DNA of 64,000 nucleotides, taken from contig NZ_AP025523.1 of assembly GCF_027923555.1 (NCBI RefSeq), positions 2,050,484-2,114,483 on the forward strand, written 5' to 3'. The position numbers and the translations under genes are program-made. This document shows positions 9,532-23,045 of this stretch, one piece after another (position 1 is the first letter of the stretch; the number at the start of each line of letters is the position of its first letter). The DNA comes from Vulcanimicrobium alpinum. GTDB lineage: Bacteria; Vulcanimicrobiota; Vulcanimicrobiia; Vulcanimicrobiales; Vulcanimicrobiaceae. The notes under the pieces were generated by a model. It saw only the letters and a program-made list of their open reading frames with translations, had not been told where the DNA came from and made no database searches.

Positions 9532-9874
9532 TCAAAGACGATCGGAACGCTTGGAAGCACCAGCGACGAATTCCGGCGCGACGATGTTCAACTTTTGCCA
9601 GTAGGGCACGTGCACGGTCATCAGCGTTCGGAAGAGCTTGCCGTGATTGTGCACTCGTAAATGTAGGAGCTCGTGGACGATCACGACGTCCTGCACGCGA
9701 GAGTCGCACCCGGCGAGATCCGAGGCCAAAGTGATGATGCCGCTAGTCGAGCACGAGCCCCATTTTTGGTGCATCGCCTGAAACGCGAATCACGCGCGGG
9801 CGTAGCGAGAGGCGCTTTGCCCAATAAACAGCGCGCTCACGCAGGCGCGCTACATCGTCAGATCGGATACCCAT
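9532..9874 (-). pseudogene. YgjP-like (DUF45) metallopeptidase-type protein, frame-broken
   Basis: The C-terminal part has the gluzincin-type motif HELLHLRVHNHGKLF preceded by HQKWGSCST, matching the YgjP/WSS-like DUF45 family (zinc metallopeptidase fold). Upstream, in a different frame, SDDVARLRERAVYWAKRL and RPRVIRVSG supply the expected preceding helix. A GAGGGAGA site lies before an ATG at 9874. A single-base change near 9765 joins the two. Even when repaired it is shorter than the usual 200-odd residues. It lies just beyond the rpoC terminator. Confidence 0.6.
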
Positions 9875-9959
9875 ACGGGATGAATCTCCCTCGATCAGCG
9901 CCGTGAATCCTGAAGCGAGACGGCGTCTTTCTGGAAATAACGGGTTTTCTGCGGACCAA

Positions 9960-10002
9960 TTAAAATAGCGGGCCAGACAAACTAGTCGGACCCGCTATCT
10001 TG
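9960..10002 (-). terminator. Rho-independent terminator of rpoC
   Basis: About 20 bases beyond the rpoC stop, the minus strand reads ATAGCGGGTCC, a loop of about 15 bases, then GGCCCGCTAT and TTTTAATT. The stem is nearly perfect and is followed directly by the U-rich tract, as expected for intrinsic termination. It closes the rpoC transcript before the YgjP-like remnant. Confidence 0.8.
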
Positions 10003-10020
10003 ATATCTCAGACTCGCGCT

Positions 10021-13818
<3,798 letters not shown>

Positions 13819-13907
13819 CGATTCCTTTGCACTCAGCGCGTCGGCGAGACAGAGGCGGCCGGGGTGACGTCGTGGAGGCCGGAGTAGCCTGAGGAAGCGT
13901 TGCTCTC

Positions 13908-13930
13908 GTCACGCTGAGCCTGTCGAAGCG
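13908..13930 (+). repeat. Dispersed intergenic repeat, copy in rpoC leader
   Basis: Core CTGAGCCTGTCGAAG, flanked by GTCACG. Related copies lie at 46846-46868 (rpoB leader), 59078-59100 and, as a half copy, 31575-31591. All are intergenic. This copy lies inside the predicted rpoC 5' untranslated region, about 90 bases before the start codon. Confidence 0.75.
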
Positions 13931-14003
13931 CCGCCGGCGCCGTGACATCTCAGGAAAAGCAAGACGGCCCCAGGGGACGCCCGGTGCGACGTTCCTTGGG
14001 TCC

Positions 14004-14061
14004 GCGTTATCGGCCGAAGGGCATAGGGACGTAGAATAGCACATCCGCGCCAGAATGTCCA
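14004..14061 (-). promoter_or_regulatory. rpoC promoter and conserved transcript start
   Basis: On the minus strand there is a -35 box TGGACA (14061-14056), exactly 17 bases of spacer, and a -10 box TATTCT (14038-14033). Six bases later comes CTATGCCCTTCGGCCGATA, almost identical to the sequence at the same distance from the rpoB -10 box. The motif could form a small hairpin, GCC-CTTC-GGC. The predicted leader is about 200 bases. The call rests on consensus match and on the parallel with rpoB. Confidence 0.7.
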
Positions 14062-14106
14062 CGCAGGCGCTCGCCCCCGGAGGAGCGAGCGCCCACCCGC
14101 CCAGGG

Positions 14107-15468
14107 CTAGAGGGCCGCTAGGCCGTTTGCCACGGCGGTGACGTCCGGCGTCCCTCTGCCGGTCGGGACGTCGAATCCCGACTTGGCCGAGAAGTCCGGC
14201 CCGAAGTAGGCGTTGTCGCCTTGCGTGATGTCGTGAAACTCGGTCGCGGGGAGCGCGTAGAGCTTCGGGTTGAGATAGCCGATCGGACCGCCCTTCTTCT
14301 GCGCCGCCAGGGCGACGATGCCGGGCCCACTGCGGCACGCCCTCGCTGGTGCCGCCGGTCAAGAAGAACTCCGGCTGGCCCGGGAACGATGCGATCACGA
14401 GGATCGTGGTGTACACGGACGCGCTGTAGGCGACGTCCGCATCGGTGCGTTGCGTGTTGCCCAGAGACGCCTGGAACGCGGGCACCGGGAAGATCGCGCT
14501 GGGCGCGCCGCCGCTCGCGTACACAGGTGTCCGTAGAGGCAGCCGAACGGGCAGGCGTCGTCGTCGTTCCACCCGACTCGCTGCCGTAGGTGCCGTCGTC
14601 CGCCGCGAAGATCGCGGTGCCGCCCACGCCGGTGACCAGCGGATCCGACGCCGGGAAGAGCGCGTTGACCCCGGCCGGTGCCTTGGTGATGCCGTGGTTG
14701 GTTGCGCCCCAGTCGCCGGCTGCCGCCACCACGCTGATGTTCGCGGCCTTTGCGGCTCGGAACGCGAGGTCGGCCTGCTGCACCAGCAGGTTGTTGCCGC
14801 CGCCCGCGATGTTTGCTTCGGGCGATCCAAAGCTCTGCGAGATCACGTCGCCCAAGTGATGGTCGACGGCATAGCGCACGGCGTTCTTCAGGACGTCGCC
14901 GCCGTTGTTCGCTGCGACGACGAGCACGATGTTGGCACCCGGCTCGACTGCATGGGCCCACTCGACATCGAGCGTGGTCTCGCCCGCCCAGCCTTCCTCG
15001 TTGTGGTGCTGAAGCGGGTTGTAGACCGGCGCGCCGCCCGGATAGACAACCGAAAACGACGGCGGATCGGGCAGCCCGAAGTACCGGTCGAACAATTTCA
15101 AGTCTGCGTCGATCGTCGGCGAACCGTAGGCATCGACGATCACGATCGTCCGTCCGGCGCCGGTCAGGTTCGCCGGCACGTTATAAGCGCGGCGAATCTC
15201 TTGCGGTGTATAGCACGCGAGACCGATCAGCGCGACGCACTGCGACGGCGTGTAGGGAAACGTCGCGGGCGTCTTCACCGCGACCGACGGCAGCGCCGTG
15301 AGGTGCGGATCCGCGAAGTACGAGAACGCGCTGTCGGCGCGGGACAACGATTGCGTTCCGCGCGTACCGGGACTGCCCGGGACGGACGAAATGGCGCCAC
15401 CGCCGCCGCAACCCGCAAGTACGAACGCCGCCGCCGTAACGGCGGCGACGCGAAGAGAAAAGCCTCAT
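14107..15468 (-). pseudogene. S53 (sedolisin) peptidase, lipoprotein, multiply frame-broken
   Basis: A paralogue of the intact S53 peptidase next door. A lipoprotein signal (VLAGC), prodomain-like region, ETTLDVEW (Glu and Asp of the Ser-Glu-Asp triad), AAAGDWG and GGTSEGVPQWA (the Ser) are all present, but in three frames. The joins are near 15458 (a T4 run just after the ATG at 15468), 14572, 14530 and 14325. Repaired, the chain ends GFDVPTGRGTPDVTAVAN at the TAG at 14107. Sedolisins are acid-acting secreted serine-carboxyl peptidases. Four breaks in one gene suggest real decay unless the assembly is poor here. Confidence 0.8.
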
Positions 15469-15557
15469 CAAAATGGCAACTCCCTCGATGTACGGCGGGC
15501 GGCCCGTGATGCCACGGACCACCCGCATATGCTGCCAGTGTGTCGGAGTAACGGCGA

Positions 15558-16901
15558 TCAGTGACCGATCGCTGAGATGATCTTCGCGGCGTCGGGACTG
15601 CCGAGACCCGTCGGCACGTCGAAGCCGGCCGTTGCGGAGAAGCCCGGGCTGCCGAAGCTGTTGTTTCCAACGGTAACGTCGTGGAACGCAGTCGCCGAAG
15701 CTGCGTAGAGCTTCGGGTTCAGGTAGCCGATGGAATGGCCGGCCTGTTGCCCTGCGAGCGCGACAATGCCCGCCCACTGTGGCGCGCCTTCACTCGTTCC
15801 GCCGAAGAAGTACAGGCCGTTCTTGCCGGGGCCGAGGAACCCGAGATACGTGAGGACCGCGGTGTAAACCGAGGCGTTGTACGACACGTCGGCGCTGGTG
15901 CGTTTCGTGGCGCCCAGGGCCGCCTGGAACGACGGCACCGGGAAGAGCACGCTGGGCGCGCCGCCGGAGGCGCCGAAGATGCCGTCTTTGCAGGTGAACG
16001 GGCAGCCGGTCTTATCGTTCCACACCGTTTCGTTCGTGTAAACGCCGGTGTCGCTCATGAAGAGGTTCGTGCCGCCGACGCCCGTGACCAGCGGGTCCGA
16101 CGCCGGGAAGAGGGCGTTGTCGAACGTCGCGCCGTTGCCGGCACCGCTGTCGCCTGCCGAGGCGAGGACACTGATCCCCGCGTTCGCGGCCGCGACGAAA
16201 TTCGCGTGCGCCTGTTGATCTTGCAGATTGTTGCCATTCCCGCGAATCGCCGCTTCCGGTGCGCCGTAGCTTTGCGAGATGACGTCTCCGAGCTTGTGGG
16301 CGACGGCGTACTTGACGGCGTTGTCGAGCACATCGCCGCCGTTGTTGGCCGCGACCACCAGCACGATGTTGGCCCCCGGCGCGATCGCGTGCGACCACTC
16401 GACGTCGAGACTCGTCTCTTCCGCCCAGCCGGTTTCTCCGTGATGCTGCAGCGGGTTATACGTCGGCGATCCGCCGGGATAGACGATCGAGAACGAGGGC
16501 GGATCTGGTAGACCGAAGATGAGATCAAAGGTGTGCAAATCGCTTTTGATCGTCGGCGAACCGTACGCGTCGACGATCACGATCGTGCGGCCGGCGCCGG
16601 TCAGCGTCGATGGAACATCATAGGCGCTCCGGATCAACTGCGGCGTGTAGCACGCCAATCCGAACGCCGCAACGCACTGCGACGGTTTCAGCGGAAACGC
16701 ATCGGGTGTGTCCTGCGCGTTTGCGAGCAGAACGTGCGGATTAACGTCGTAGACGAAACCGCCGGTGCTCGTCGTTGCAGACGCCGTTGTGCGACCGCCG
16801 CCGGCCGATGCGCTGGGCAGCGTATATCCGCCGGCTCCGCAGCCGGCTAGCATCGCAGCGAGCAACGCGAATGCAAGAATACGCGTACGCGAAAACTTCA
16901 A
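15558..16901 (-). CDS. S53 (sedolisin) family peptidase, lipoprotein
   Basis: An intact serine-carboxyl peptidase of about 447 residues. The TTG at 16901 is preferred because AAGAGGG precedes it and a lipoprotein signal follows (ILAFALLAAMLAGC, lipobox LAGC). The triad is visible as EETSLDVEW (Glu, Asp) and GGTSEGAPQWAG (Ser); SAGDSG supplies the oxyanion Asp, and the C-terminal Ca-site region is DVPTGLGSPD. It likely degrades protein outside the cell or at the envelope, optimally at low pH by family knowledge. There is no long N-terminal prodomain of the pro-kumamolisin type, only about 60 residues before the catalytic fold. Confidence 0.9.
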   Translation of the reverse strand: MKFSRTRILAFALLAAMLAGCGAGGYTLPSASAGGGRTTASATTSTGGFVYDVNPHVLLANAQDTPDAFPLKPSQCVAAFGLACYTPQLIRSAYDVPSTLTGAGRTIVIVDAYGSPTIKSDLHTFDLIFGLPDPPSFSIVYPGGSPTYNPLQHHGETGWAEETSLDVEWSHAIAPGANIVLVVAANNGGDVLDNAVKYAVAHKLGDVISQSYGAPEAAIRGNGNNLQDQQAHANFVAAANAGISVLASAGDSGAGNGATFDNALFPASDPLVTGVGGTNLFMSDTGVYTNETVWNDKTGCPFTCKDGIFGASGGAPSVLFPVPSFQAALGATKRTSADVSYNASVYTAVLTYLGFLGPGKNGLYFFGGTSEGAPQWAGIVALAGQQAGHSIGYLNPKLYAASATAFHDVTVGNNSFGSPGFSATAGFDVPTGLGSPDAAKIISAIGH

Positions 16902-17015
16902 AACCGAGACCCTCTTTCGGGTTAGCACCCAGAACCCGCGCACCCGTGGAGCCTCCTACGCGGTGGCGCACGTTTCGTGACGCGGCGTCGGGGGCCTTCC
17001 ACCGCACCGCGTACA

Positions 17016-19358
17016 ATGTTCGCGTTCGTGCGCACACTGCTTCGCCGATCGGTTGCGATCGTTGGCATCGTTGTCGCCGTCGTCGTCTTGATCGCGGTGG
17101 GCTATGTTGCTTGGGTCTTATGGACTACGTCCGCGGGTATCGCGCGCGTTGACGGAACGCAAGGCGGAATGCCGGTGGATGGGCCGGTGACGATCGCTCG
17201 CGACGACCGCGGTGTCCCGCACGTGCGCGCCGGTTCGGTACACGATCTGTTTGTCGCCGAAGGCTATGCGATGGCGAGCGACCGGCTCTTTCAGATGGAT
17301 ACGACGCGTCGCTTTGTGTACGGACAGCTCGCGGAAGAACTCGGCGGGCGGCTCGTGCGCGTCGATCGCCGCATGCGACGATACGACATCCGCCGCCTCG
17401 CCACGGATGTGTACGCGCACGCTTCGCCCGATGAGCGCGCGCTGCTCTCGGCGTTCGCGGACGGTGTCAACGCGGCCGCGCGTACGCAGCCGACGCCGCC
17501 CGAGTATCGCGCGCTCTTCCGCAATTTCGAGCCCTGGCAGCCGCAGGATGCGCTCGCGGTCGGCTTCGCGACGGTGCTGGATCTCGACGACGTCCCCGAT
17601 GATGTCGTCATTCGCGATTGGGTGCGCCGCGAAGTCGGCGATCGCGCACTCGAGGCGTTCTATCCGCTGACCGACCCGCGTTACGACGTGCCGACCGACG
17701 GGGCTTCACCGGGACCGATCGCAGCGCTGCCAGCACTCGGCGGTGCGATGGGCGGCTTCGCCGACGCCGACATCATGCCGGCGGAAGAGCGCGCGCCGGT
17801 CGGCAGCAACGGCTGGGTGGTCGGCGCCGACCGCACCACCGTCCGCCGCGCCCTGCTTGCGAACGATCCGCATCTCGATCTCGGAATCCCCGGCATCTGG
17901 TGGCTCTTCGAAGGAAGCGCGCCGGGGATGCACATCGCGGGTGCGGCACTTGCCGGGACGCCCGGCGTCACGCTCGGGCATAACGAGCATCTCGCATGGG
18001 GCGTGACCGCCGGCGAGACCGCCGCGATGCGCGTGCTCAAGGAACGTCGCGACGGCGACCGCGTCTTCGAGCACGGCCGCTGGGCCCCGCTGCGGCATCG
18101 AATCGAGACGATCACCGTCCGCTTCGGCGCCGACGTGCGTGCGGATATTCGCGAGAACGATCGCGGCGTCGTGATCGCGGACGATCAGAAGAACCACGTC
18201 GCCTACATCATGCAGTGGCGGATGCGCACGCATCCGGTCTCGACGCTCGCGCCATTTTTCCACCTGCTGACCGCGCGCACCGCCGCCGACGGCGTCGCGG
18301 CGATGCGCGCCTTGCCGGAACCTGCGCTCAACACGTTCTTCGCCGACGACGACGGAAACGTTGCGTATCACTTCGCCGGCGGCGTGCCGATGGAACCGGC
18401 GTGGGGCCGCTGGGCCGTGGACGGCGACGCGCCCGAACCGGCGTTTCTGTCCTACGACGCGGCACCGCACGTCGCGCCGTCGCGTTCGGCGATCGTAGTG
18501 ACGAGCAACAATCGCAGCAGCGGCGCCGGCTCGCCGAGGCTCGCGCCGTTCTGGCCGCCGCCGTACCGCGCCTACGAAGTGGAGCGGGCGTTACGAAGTG
18601 CCGCCGACCCGCAAGGCAAACTGACGCCCGACGCGATCGCCGCCGTGCAGCGCGACGCGACGTCCCCGGCAGAAGCCGAATTTGCATCGCTCGTCCTTGC
18701 GTCGGCAGCCCGGTCACATGCCGCCGACGACGCTTCGCTCGCCCCGATCGTGAACGCCCTGCGCTCGTTCGATGGATCGCTCGTCCCCGAGTCGCGCGGC
18801 GCAACCGCAGTGGTAGCGCTGCGGCTCGATATGCTCGGTGCACTCGCGAAAACGCACCTCGACCCGACCCTCGCCGGCGAATATCCCGCGACAGGCCCCG
18901 GCTTCGAGGTCGTCTTGCGCGCGTTGCGGGAACGTCCGCACGGCTGGGTGACGCGCGACGACTATGACGCGTTCGTGCGCGCCTCGCTGCAGCGCACGCA
19001 GCAACGGCTCGGCGGCGACATCCCAGCGTTCGGAAGCTACGCGGCGCAGCCGATCACGCACAATCTCGCCGCGTTCGGCTTCACCTTGTGGAACGGGCCG
19101 ACGTATCCGGGCCGCGGCGGCAGCTTCGCGCCCGCCGTGCAGTGGCGCAATCACGCGCAGTCGTTCCGTGCGGTGTGGATCGCCGGCGATTGGGACAACG
19201 GCACGATCGACATCGGCAACGGCGAGTCGGGCGAACCGGGCTCGCCGCACTACACGGACCAGGCCGCAGCCTGGGTGCAGTTCGCGCGCACGCCGTTGCC
19301 GTTCACCGACAAAGCGGTGCAGGACGCAACCCGCGCAACGCTCACGTTGACGCACTGA
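17016..19358 (+). CDS. Penicillin acylase family (S45) Ntn hydrolase
   Basis: About 780 residues from the ATG at 17016. An N-terminal membrane anchor or signal (residues about 8-34, VAIVGIVVAVVVLIAVGY) exports it. The alpha-chain region begins VTIARDDRGVPHVRA and contains AEGYAMASDRLFQMD, typical of the family. The self-processing site is GSNGWVVG, with Ser about residue 264 as the expected N-terminal nucleophile of the beta chain, followed by ALLANDPHLDLGIPGIWW. Family members cleave amide bonds in penicillins, acyl-homoserine lactones or acylated peptides; the substrate here cannot be told. It diverges from the S53 gene. Confidence 0.92.
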   Translation: MFAFVRTLLRRSVAIVGIVVAVVVLIAVGYVAWVLWTTSAGIARVDGTQGGMPVDGPVTIARDDRGVPHVRAGSVHDLFVAEGYAMASDRLFQMDTTRRFVYGQLAEELGGRLVRVDRRMRRYDIRRLATDVYAHASPDERALLSAFADGVNAAARTQPTPPEYRALFRNFEPWQPQDALAVGFATVLDLDDVPDDVVIRDWVRREVGDRALEAFYPLTDPRYDVPTDGASPGPIAALPALGGAMGGFADADIMPAEERAPVGSNGWVVGADRTTVRRALLANDPHLDLGIPGIWWLFEGSAPGMHIAGAALAGTPGVTLGHNEHLAWGVTAGETAAMRVLKERRDGDRVFEHGRWAPLRHRIETITVRFGADVRADIRENDRGVVIADDQKNHVAYIMQWRMRTHPVSTLAPFFHLLTARTAADGVAAMRALPEPALNTFFADDDGNVAYHFAGGVPMEPAWGRWAVDGDAPEPAFLSYDAAPHVAPSRSAIVVTSNNRSSGAGSPRLAPFWPPPYRAYEVERALRSAADPQGKLTPDAIAAVQRDATSPAEAEFASLVLASAARSHAADDASLAPIVNALRSFDGSLVPESRGATAVVALRLDMLGALAKTHLDPTLAGEYPATGPGFEVVLRALRERPHGWVTRDDYDAFVRASLQRTQQRLGGDIPAFGSYAAQPITHNLAAFGFTLWNGPTYPGRGGSFAPAVQWRNHAQSFRAVWIAGDWDNGTIDIGNGESGEPGSPHYTDQAAAWVQFARTPLPFTDKAVQDATRATLTLTH

Positions 19359-19410
19359 CCGAATCTCGGCGCCGGAATAGCGCTCCTGGCGCCGGGGCAC
19401 CGCCGCCAGG

Positions 19411-20631
19411 GTGGAACACGAACGCGGCTTCACGCTGATTGAAGTCCTCATTGCCGTGGGCATCGTCGCGTTGGTGGCGCTCGGCGCCGTCGGCGCTGGC
19501 GCATCGGCGCGCTCGATGGCCGTCACGTCGGCCGCCGATCGGTTCGACCAGCTGCTCGACGCCGCTCGCACCGAGGCGCGAGAGTTCCCGCACGGCGTCA
19601 CGATCACGTTCACGCCGGATGCGTACGGCGACGGTTTCGTCGCGCGACTCTATCACAGCCGGCCCGGCACCGAGCCGCTCGCGGCAACGACGATCCCGCC
19701 GCTCCAGGCACGCGTGTCGCTTCGAGAAACCGACGAACTCGGGGCGCCCGCCTTCGCGATCGCGATCCACGCAAACGGAACGATCGGCGGCTTACCGGGC
19801 GACGTCACGCGCGGAGCGAGCTCCGAGCTGAACTGCCCGGACTCACAGCGCTTTCACTTCACATTCGCGTACGCCGGCTTTGTCGTGGACCGCTATCTCC
19901 CATGCCGCATCCAACTCGCGGCAACGGGACCAGTATCACTGATAACGTACGCTACCGCGACCCCGCAGCCGTCGCCGAGCATCGACGTCTGCTCCTCGGC
20001 GTCGTGCACGTTAACCGCGCCCCCGCAGCCGGCCGTCACTGCGACATGCCCGCCGAATTATACTCAAACTACGGGCGGACAATGCCTGGCCAACTTCGTC
20101 GTGTGCTCGAGTTCACCGGCGGGCACAATTCTGGGACCTGACGCGGACGGCATCCACGAAGACATCTCAAGCGGCGCATCATGCGCTACTCCGACGCCTA
20201 CGAGCGCAGCAGCAACACCGACGCCGCCCACGGTTATTCCAACGCCCACGCAGATCGGTTGCGTTGGGTCGAATTGCTTTGGAGGGCCCGGCACGTCTTC
20301 TCCAACGCCGACTGCAGGACAGATCGTTGAAGTGCAAATATGGGCGGTTTTTTCTGGGCCGCACGAGTTCGCCACGCAAACTGACGGTGAGACGTTCATC
20401 CTGTACAGCGACGGCTCTGAATCGGACGGTGCGGCCCCGGCGGGTGCTACTTGGGCGTGTTCCGTACGGGAGCCGGTAATCGCGCCTTCCGGCGGCACAG
20501 TGTGGGGCGGATTTTACAAGAAACCGGGTGACGTCACGTTTCAGCCGCAATACGATCGAATGTATCAAGAGGCAAATAATACCGGCGGAGACGGGTACCT
20601 TGCTGAGACCTCGGATCTAGCCTGTATTTAG
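19411..20631 (+). CDS. Type IV prepilin-like protein with Thr/Pro-rich linker
   Basis: A 406-residue protein that begins MEHERGFTLIEVLIAVGIVAL, the class III prepilin signature: cleavage after Gly, methylated Phe, Glu5, then a hydrophobic helix. The globular pilin-like domain runs to about residue 175, then an unusual low-complexity linker rich in Thr, Pro, Ser and Cys (about 180-300), and a distinct C-terminal domain. It resembles a minor pseudopilin or an adhesive tip subunit. The stop codon TAG (20629-20631) lies within the 7-base target duplication of the following IS481, so the insertion left the coding sequence complete. Confidence 0.85.
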   Translation: MEHERGFTLIEVLIAVGIVALVALGAVGAGASARSMAVTSAADRFDQLLDAARTEAREFPHGVTITFTPDAYGDGFVARLYHSRPGTEPLAATTIPPLQARVSLRETDELGAPAFAIAIHANGTIGGLPGDVTRGASSELNCPDSQRFHFTFAYAGFVVDRYLPCRIQLAATGPVSLITYATATPQPSPSIDVCSSASCTLTAPPQPAVTATCPPNYTQTTGGQCLANFVVCSSSPAGTILGPDADGIHEDISSGASCATPTPTSAAATPTPPTVIPTPTQIGCVGSNCFGGPGTSSPTPTAGQIVEVQIWAVFSGPHEFATQTDGETFILYSDGSESDGAAPAGATWACSVREPVIAPSGGTVWGGFYKKPGDVTFQPQYDRMYQEANNTGGDGYLAETSDLACI

Positions 20632-20699
20632 TTGTAGAAGTCAGGATTTGATCTGACGGTTATCGAATACCGGTGGTGAATCCTCCTGAGGAGCCATCC

Positions 20700-21728
20700 A
20701 TGAACAGCGACCGAAAAGTCATCAAGGCGAAAGTGGGCCTACTCCAGCTCGGCAAGCAGCTCGGAAATGTGACTGAAGCCTGCCGCGTGATGGGTTACAG
20801 CCGTGATAGCTTCTACCGTTTCAAAGACCTCTACGAGACGGGCGGCGATCTAGCCTTGGCCGAGATCACCAAGCGAAAGCCGAACCTCAAGAACCGCATT
20901 GCTCCCGAAGTCGAGGATGCGATTGTCGATCTTGCGATCGAGTTCCCTGCGTACGGTCAAGTGCGCGCAGCGAACGAGCTCGCCAAGCGTGGGATGCGTA
21001 TGTCGCCGGCGGGACTTCGCGGGGTGTGGCTGCGACACGATCTTGAGACGATGAAGAAACGGCTCAAAGCGCTGGAAGCAAAGAGCGCCCAAGATGGGCT
21101 CGTCCTGACTGAGGCGCAAGTCGTCGCGCTGGAGCGTGCCAAGCTCGAGAAAGAAGCGCACGGCGAGTTCGAGAGTGAGTGCCCCGGCTACTGCGGCGCG
21201 CAGGACACCTTCTTCGTTGGGACGATGAAGGGCGTCGGCCGCATCTACCAGCAGACCTTCATCGACACCTATGCGAAGGTGGGCGTCGCGAAGCTCTATT
21301 TGGACAAGACACCAATCACTGCGGCCGACCTGCTCAACGATCGCGTGTTACCGCTATACGAAGAGTACGGGATTACGTTGCAACGGATCCTGACCGACCG
21401 CGGCACGGAGTTTTGCGGGCGTGAGGGACATCCGTACGAGCTCTACCTGGCGATCGAAGACATCGACCACACCCGAACGAAGGCACGCCATCCGCAGACC
21501 AACGGCATCGTCGAGCGTTTTCACAAAACGATGCTTGATGAGTTTTATCGGATCGCGTTTCGCAAGACGATCTACACGTCGCTCGAGCAACTGCAGCGGG
21601 ACCTCGATGCGTGGACCGAGGAGTACAACACGCAGCGTCCGCATCAAGGACGCTGGTGCTACGGCAAGACGCCGATGCAGACATTCGTCGACAGTGTCTC
21701 CCTTGCGAAAGAGAAACAGATCGCTTAG
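20700..21728 (+). CDS. IS481-family transposase, copy 1
   Basis: A DDE transposase of 342 residues from the ATG at 20700, behind a CCTGAGGAG site. The N-terminal helix-turn-helix region contains [18 protein letters not shown]. The catalytic domain includes [23 protein letters not shown] and [14 protein letters not shown], with the conserved second Asp and final Glu of the rve-type core. The second copy at 33605-34633 translates identically. An IS5 element is inserted immediately after its stop codon, so the transposase itself is intact. Confidence 0.95.
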   Translation: MNSDRKVIKAKVGLLQLGKQLGNVTEACRVMGYSRDSFYRFKDLYETGGDLALAEITKRKPNLKNRIAPEVEDAIVDLAIEFPAYGQVRAANELAKRGMRMSPAGLRGVWLRHDLETMKKRLKALEAKSAQDGLVLTEAQVVALERAKLEKEAHGEFESECPGYCGAQDTFFVGTMKGVGRIYQQTFIDTYAKVGVAKLYLDKTPITAADLLNDRVLPLYEEYGITLQRILTDRGTEFCGREGHPYELYLAIEDIDHTRTKARHPQTNGIVERFHKTMLDEFYRIAFRKTIYTSLEQLQRDLDAWTEEYNTQRPHQGRWCYGKTPMQTFVDSVSLAKEKQIA

Positions 21729-23045
21729 CAGCCCCGTGAAAAAATCGGCGCGTGGTTGGCGAACTGCCCGTTCAGCACGGTTTTCGGGAGGTCGGCGGAC
21801 CTCTCGAAGCCCGTTGCCGAGCGGTTCATCTCGAAAACGCCCCTCGGGTCAGCATCACTTCGCATCATGTCGCGGCCCTCAGATTGCGTATCCTGATCAA
21901 GTTGTACGCCGCGGCCGTCCAGCGCACAATGTCGCCGACCAGATCAAGCCCGCGGAAATGCACCTTGCGCAATCGGCCGATCGTCTTGCCCCACCCGAAG
22001 CTCTCCTCGATCAACTTGCGCCTGCGTTGACTCACCGTGTAGCCCGGATGGCGGACGGTTCGGCGGTCGATCGCGCTGCGGCGACGGGTCGTATTTTGAG
22101 CAACGTGCGGCGTCACGTTGAGCGCTCGCAACGCCTCGACAAAGTCTTTGGTATCGTACGCCTTGTCGGCGCCGAGCGTGATTCGGTTGCTTCCGCTGAC
22201 CCCGCGAATCAATTCCAGCGCTGCTTCGCGTTCGGCGATCCCGGTCGCGCGAGTGGTCTTCACGCCGACGATCAAGCCGTTGCGATTCTCCATCAGAGCA
22301 TGTCCGAGATAGCCGAGAATCGCCGGCGCGCCGCTGCTCTTGCGGTACAACCGCGCGTCCGGATCGGTACTCGAGACGTGCGTCTCGTTGCTGCGCGGCC
22401 GGCCACGAAAGTTCACGCCCTCGTTGCGACCGCCGCTCGAGGTCGGCGGTTCGTCGTCCGACTTGGGCCGAAAGCTCTTGTGGCTGGCCCACGCCTCGAT
22501 TAGCGTCCCATCGACGGTGAAATGCTCGTTCGAGAGCAGTTCGTCGGCACGCGCCCGCTCGACCACGGCGGCGAAGAACCGCTCGGAGATTTCGCCATTC
22601 AAGAACCGATCGCGGTTCTTGCTGAACGTCGAGGGGTCCCAGATCTTGTCGTCCATGCTCAAGCCCACGAACCAACGAAAGAGCAAATTGTAACGCAACT
22701 GCTCCAGCAGCATCGGCTCGCTGCGGATCGAGTAGAACATTTGCAACAGCAAGGCTCGCAGCAGCTTCTCCGGCGCGATCGATGGCCGGCCCCGTCGGGA
22801 GTAGAGCTTGGGAAACTCCGGCGAGAGTTCGCGCAGAATTTTGTTGACCATCACGCGCATCGGGCGCAACGGATGATCGCCGGGCACGGTGTCTTCCGGC
22901 TGCAACGTCGTCCAAACGGATGCACGCTGCTCATCATGAGTCCGCATCGGCCGCAACCTCACCAAGGTATGAGGAGACTTGCTCTTATAATACGCGAAAA
23001 ACGCCGTCACGCCAACATCAACTCGGCCGATTTTTCATCGGCCTG
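21729..23045 (-). mobile_element. IS5-family element nested in IS481 copy 1
   Basis: 1317 bp with inverted ends (CAGCCCCGTGAAAAAATCGG and CAGGCCGATGAAAAATCGGC). It is flanked by the 4-base duplication TTAG (21725-21728 and 23046-23049), which fits the YTAR target preference of the IS5 subgroup. The uninterrupted site is visible in IS481 copy 2, where TTAG is followed directly by ACTGAAAC. Confidence 0.93.
21865..22947 (-). CDS. IS5-family transposase
   Basis: About 360 residues from the ATG at 22947 (a GTG at 23010 would add 21). It begins MRTHDEQRASVWTTLQPEDT and continues with VPGDHPLRPMR, the usual IS5-group opening. The DDE parts are FTVDGTLIEAWASHKS (first Asp), TLGADKAYDTKDF (second Asp) and RKLIEESFGWGKTIGRLR (Glu within the Y-type signature). 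It appears full length and intact. Only one copy of this element is in the window. Confidence 0.93.
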   Translation of the reverse strand: MRTHDEQRASVWTTLQPEDTVPGDHPLRPMRVMVNKILRELSPEFPKLYSRRGRPSIAPEKLLRALLLQMFYSIRSEPMLLEQLRYNLLFRWFVGLSMDDKIWDPSTFSKNRDRFLNGEISERFFAAVVERARADELLSNEHFTVDGTLIEAWASHKSFRPKSDDEPPTSSGGRNEGVNFRGRPRSNETHVSSTDPDARLYRKSSGAPAILGYLGHALMENRNGLIVGVKTTRATGIAEREAALELIRGVSGSNRITLGADKAYDTKDFVEALRALNVTPHVAQNTTRRRSAIDRRTVRHPGYTVSQRRRKLIEESFGWGKTIGRLRKVHFRGLDLVGDIVRWTAAAYNLIRIRNLRAAT

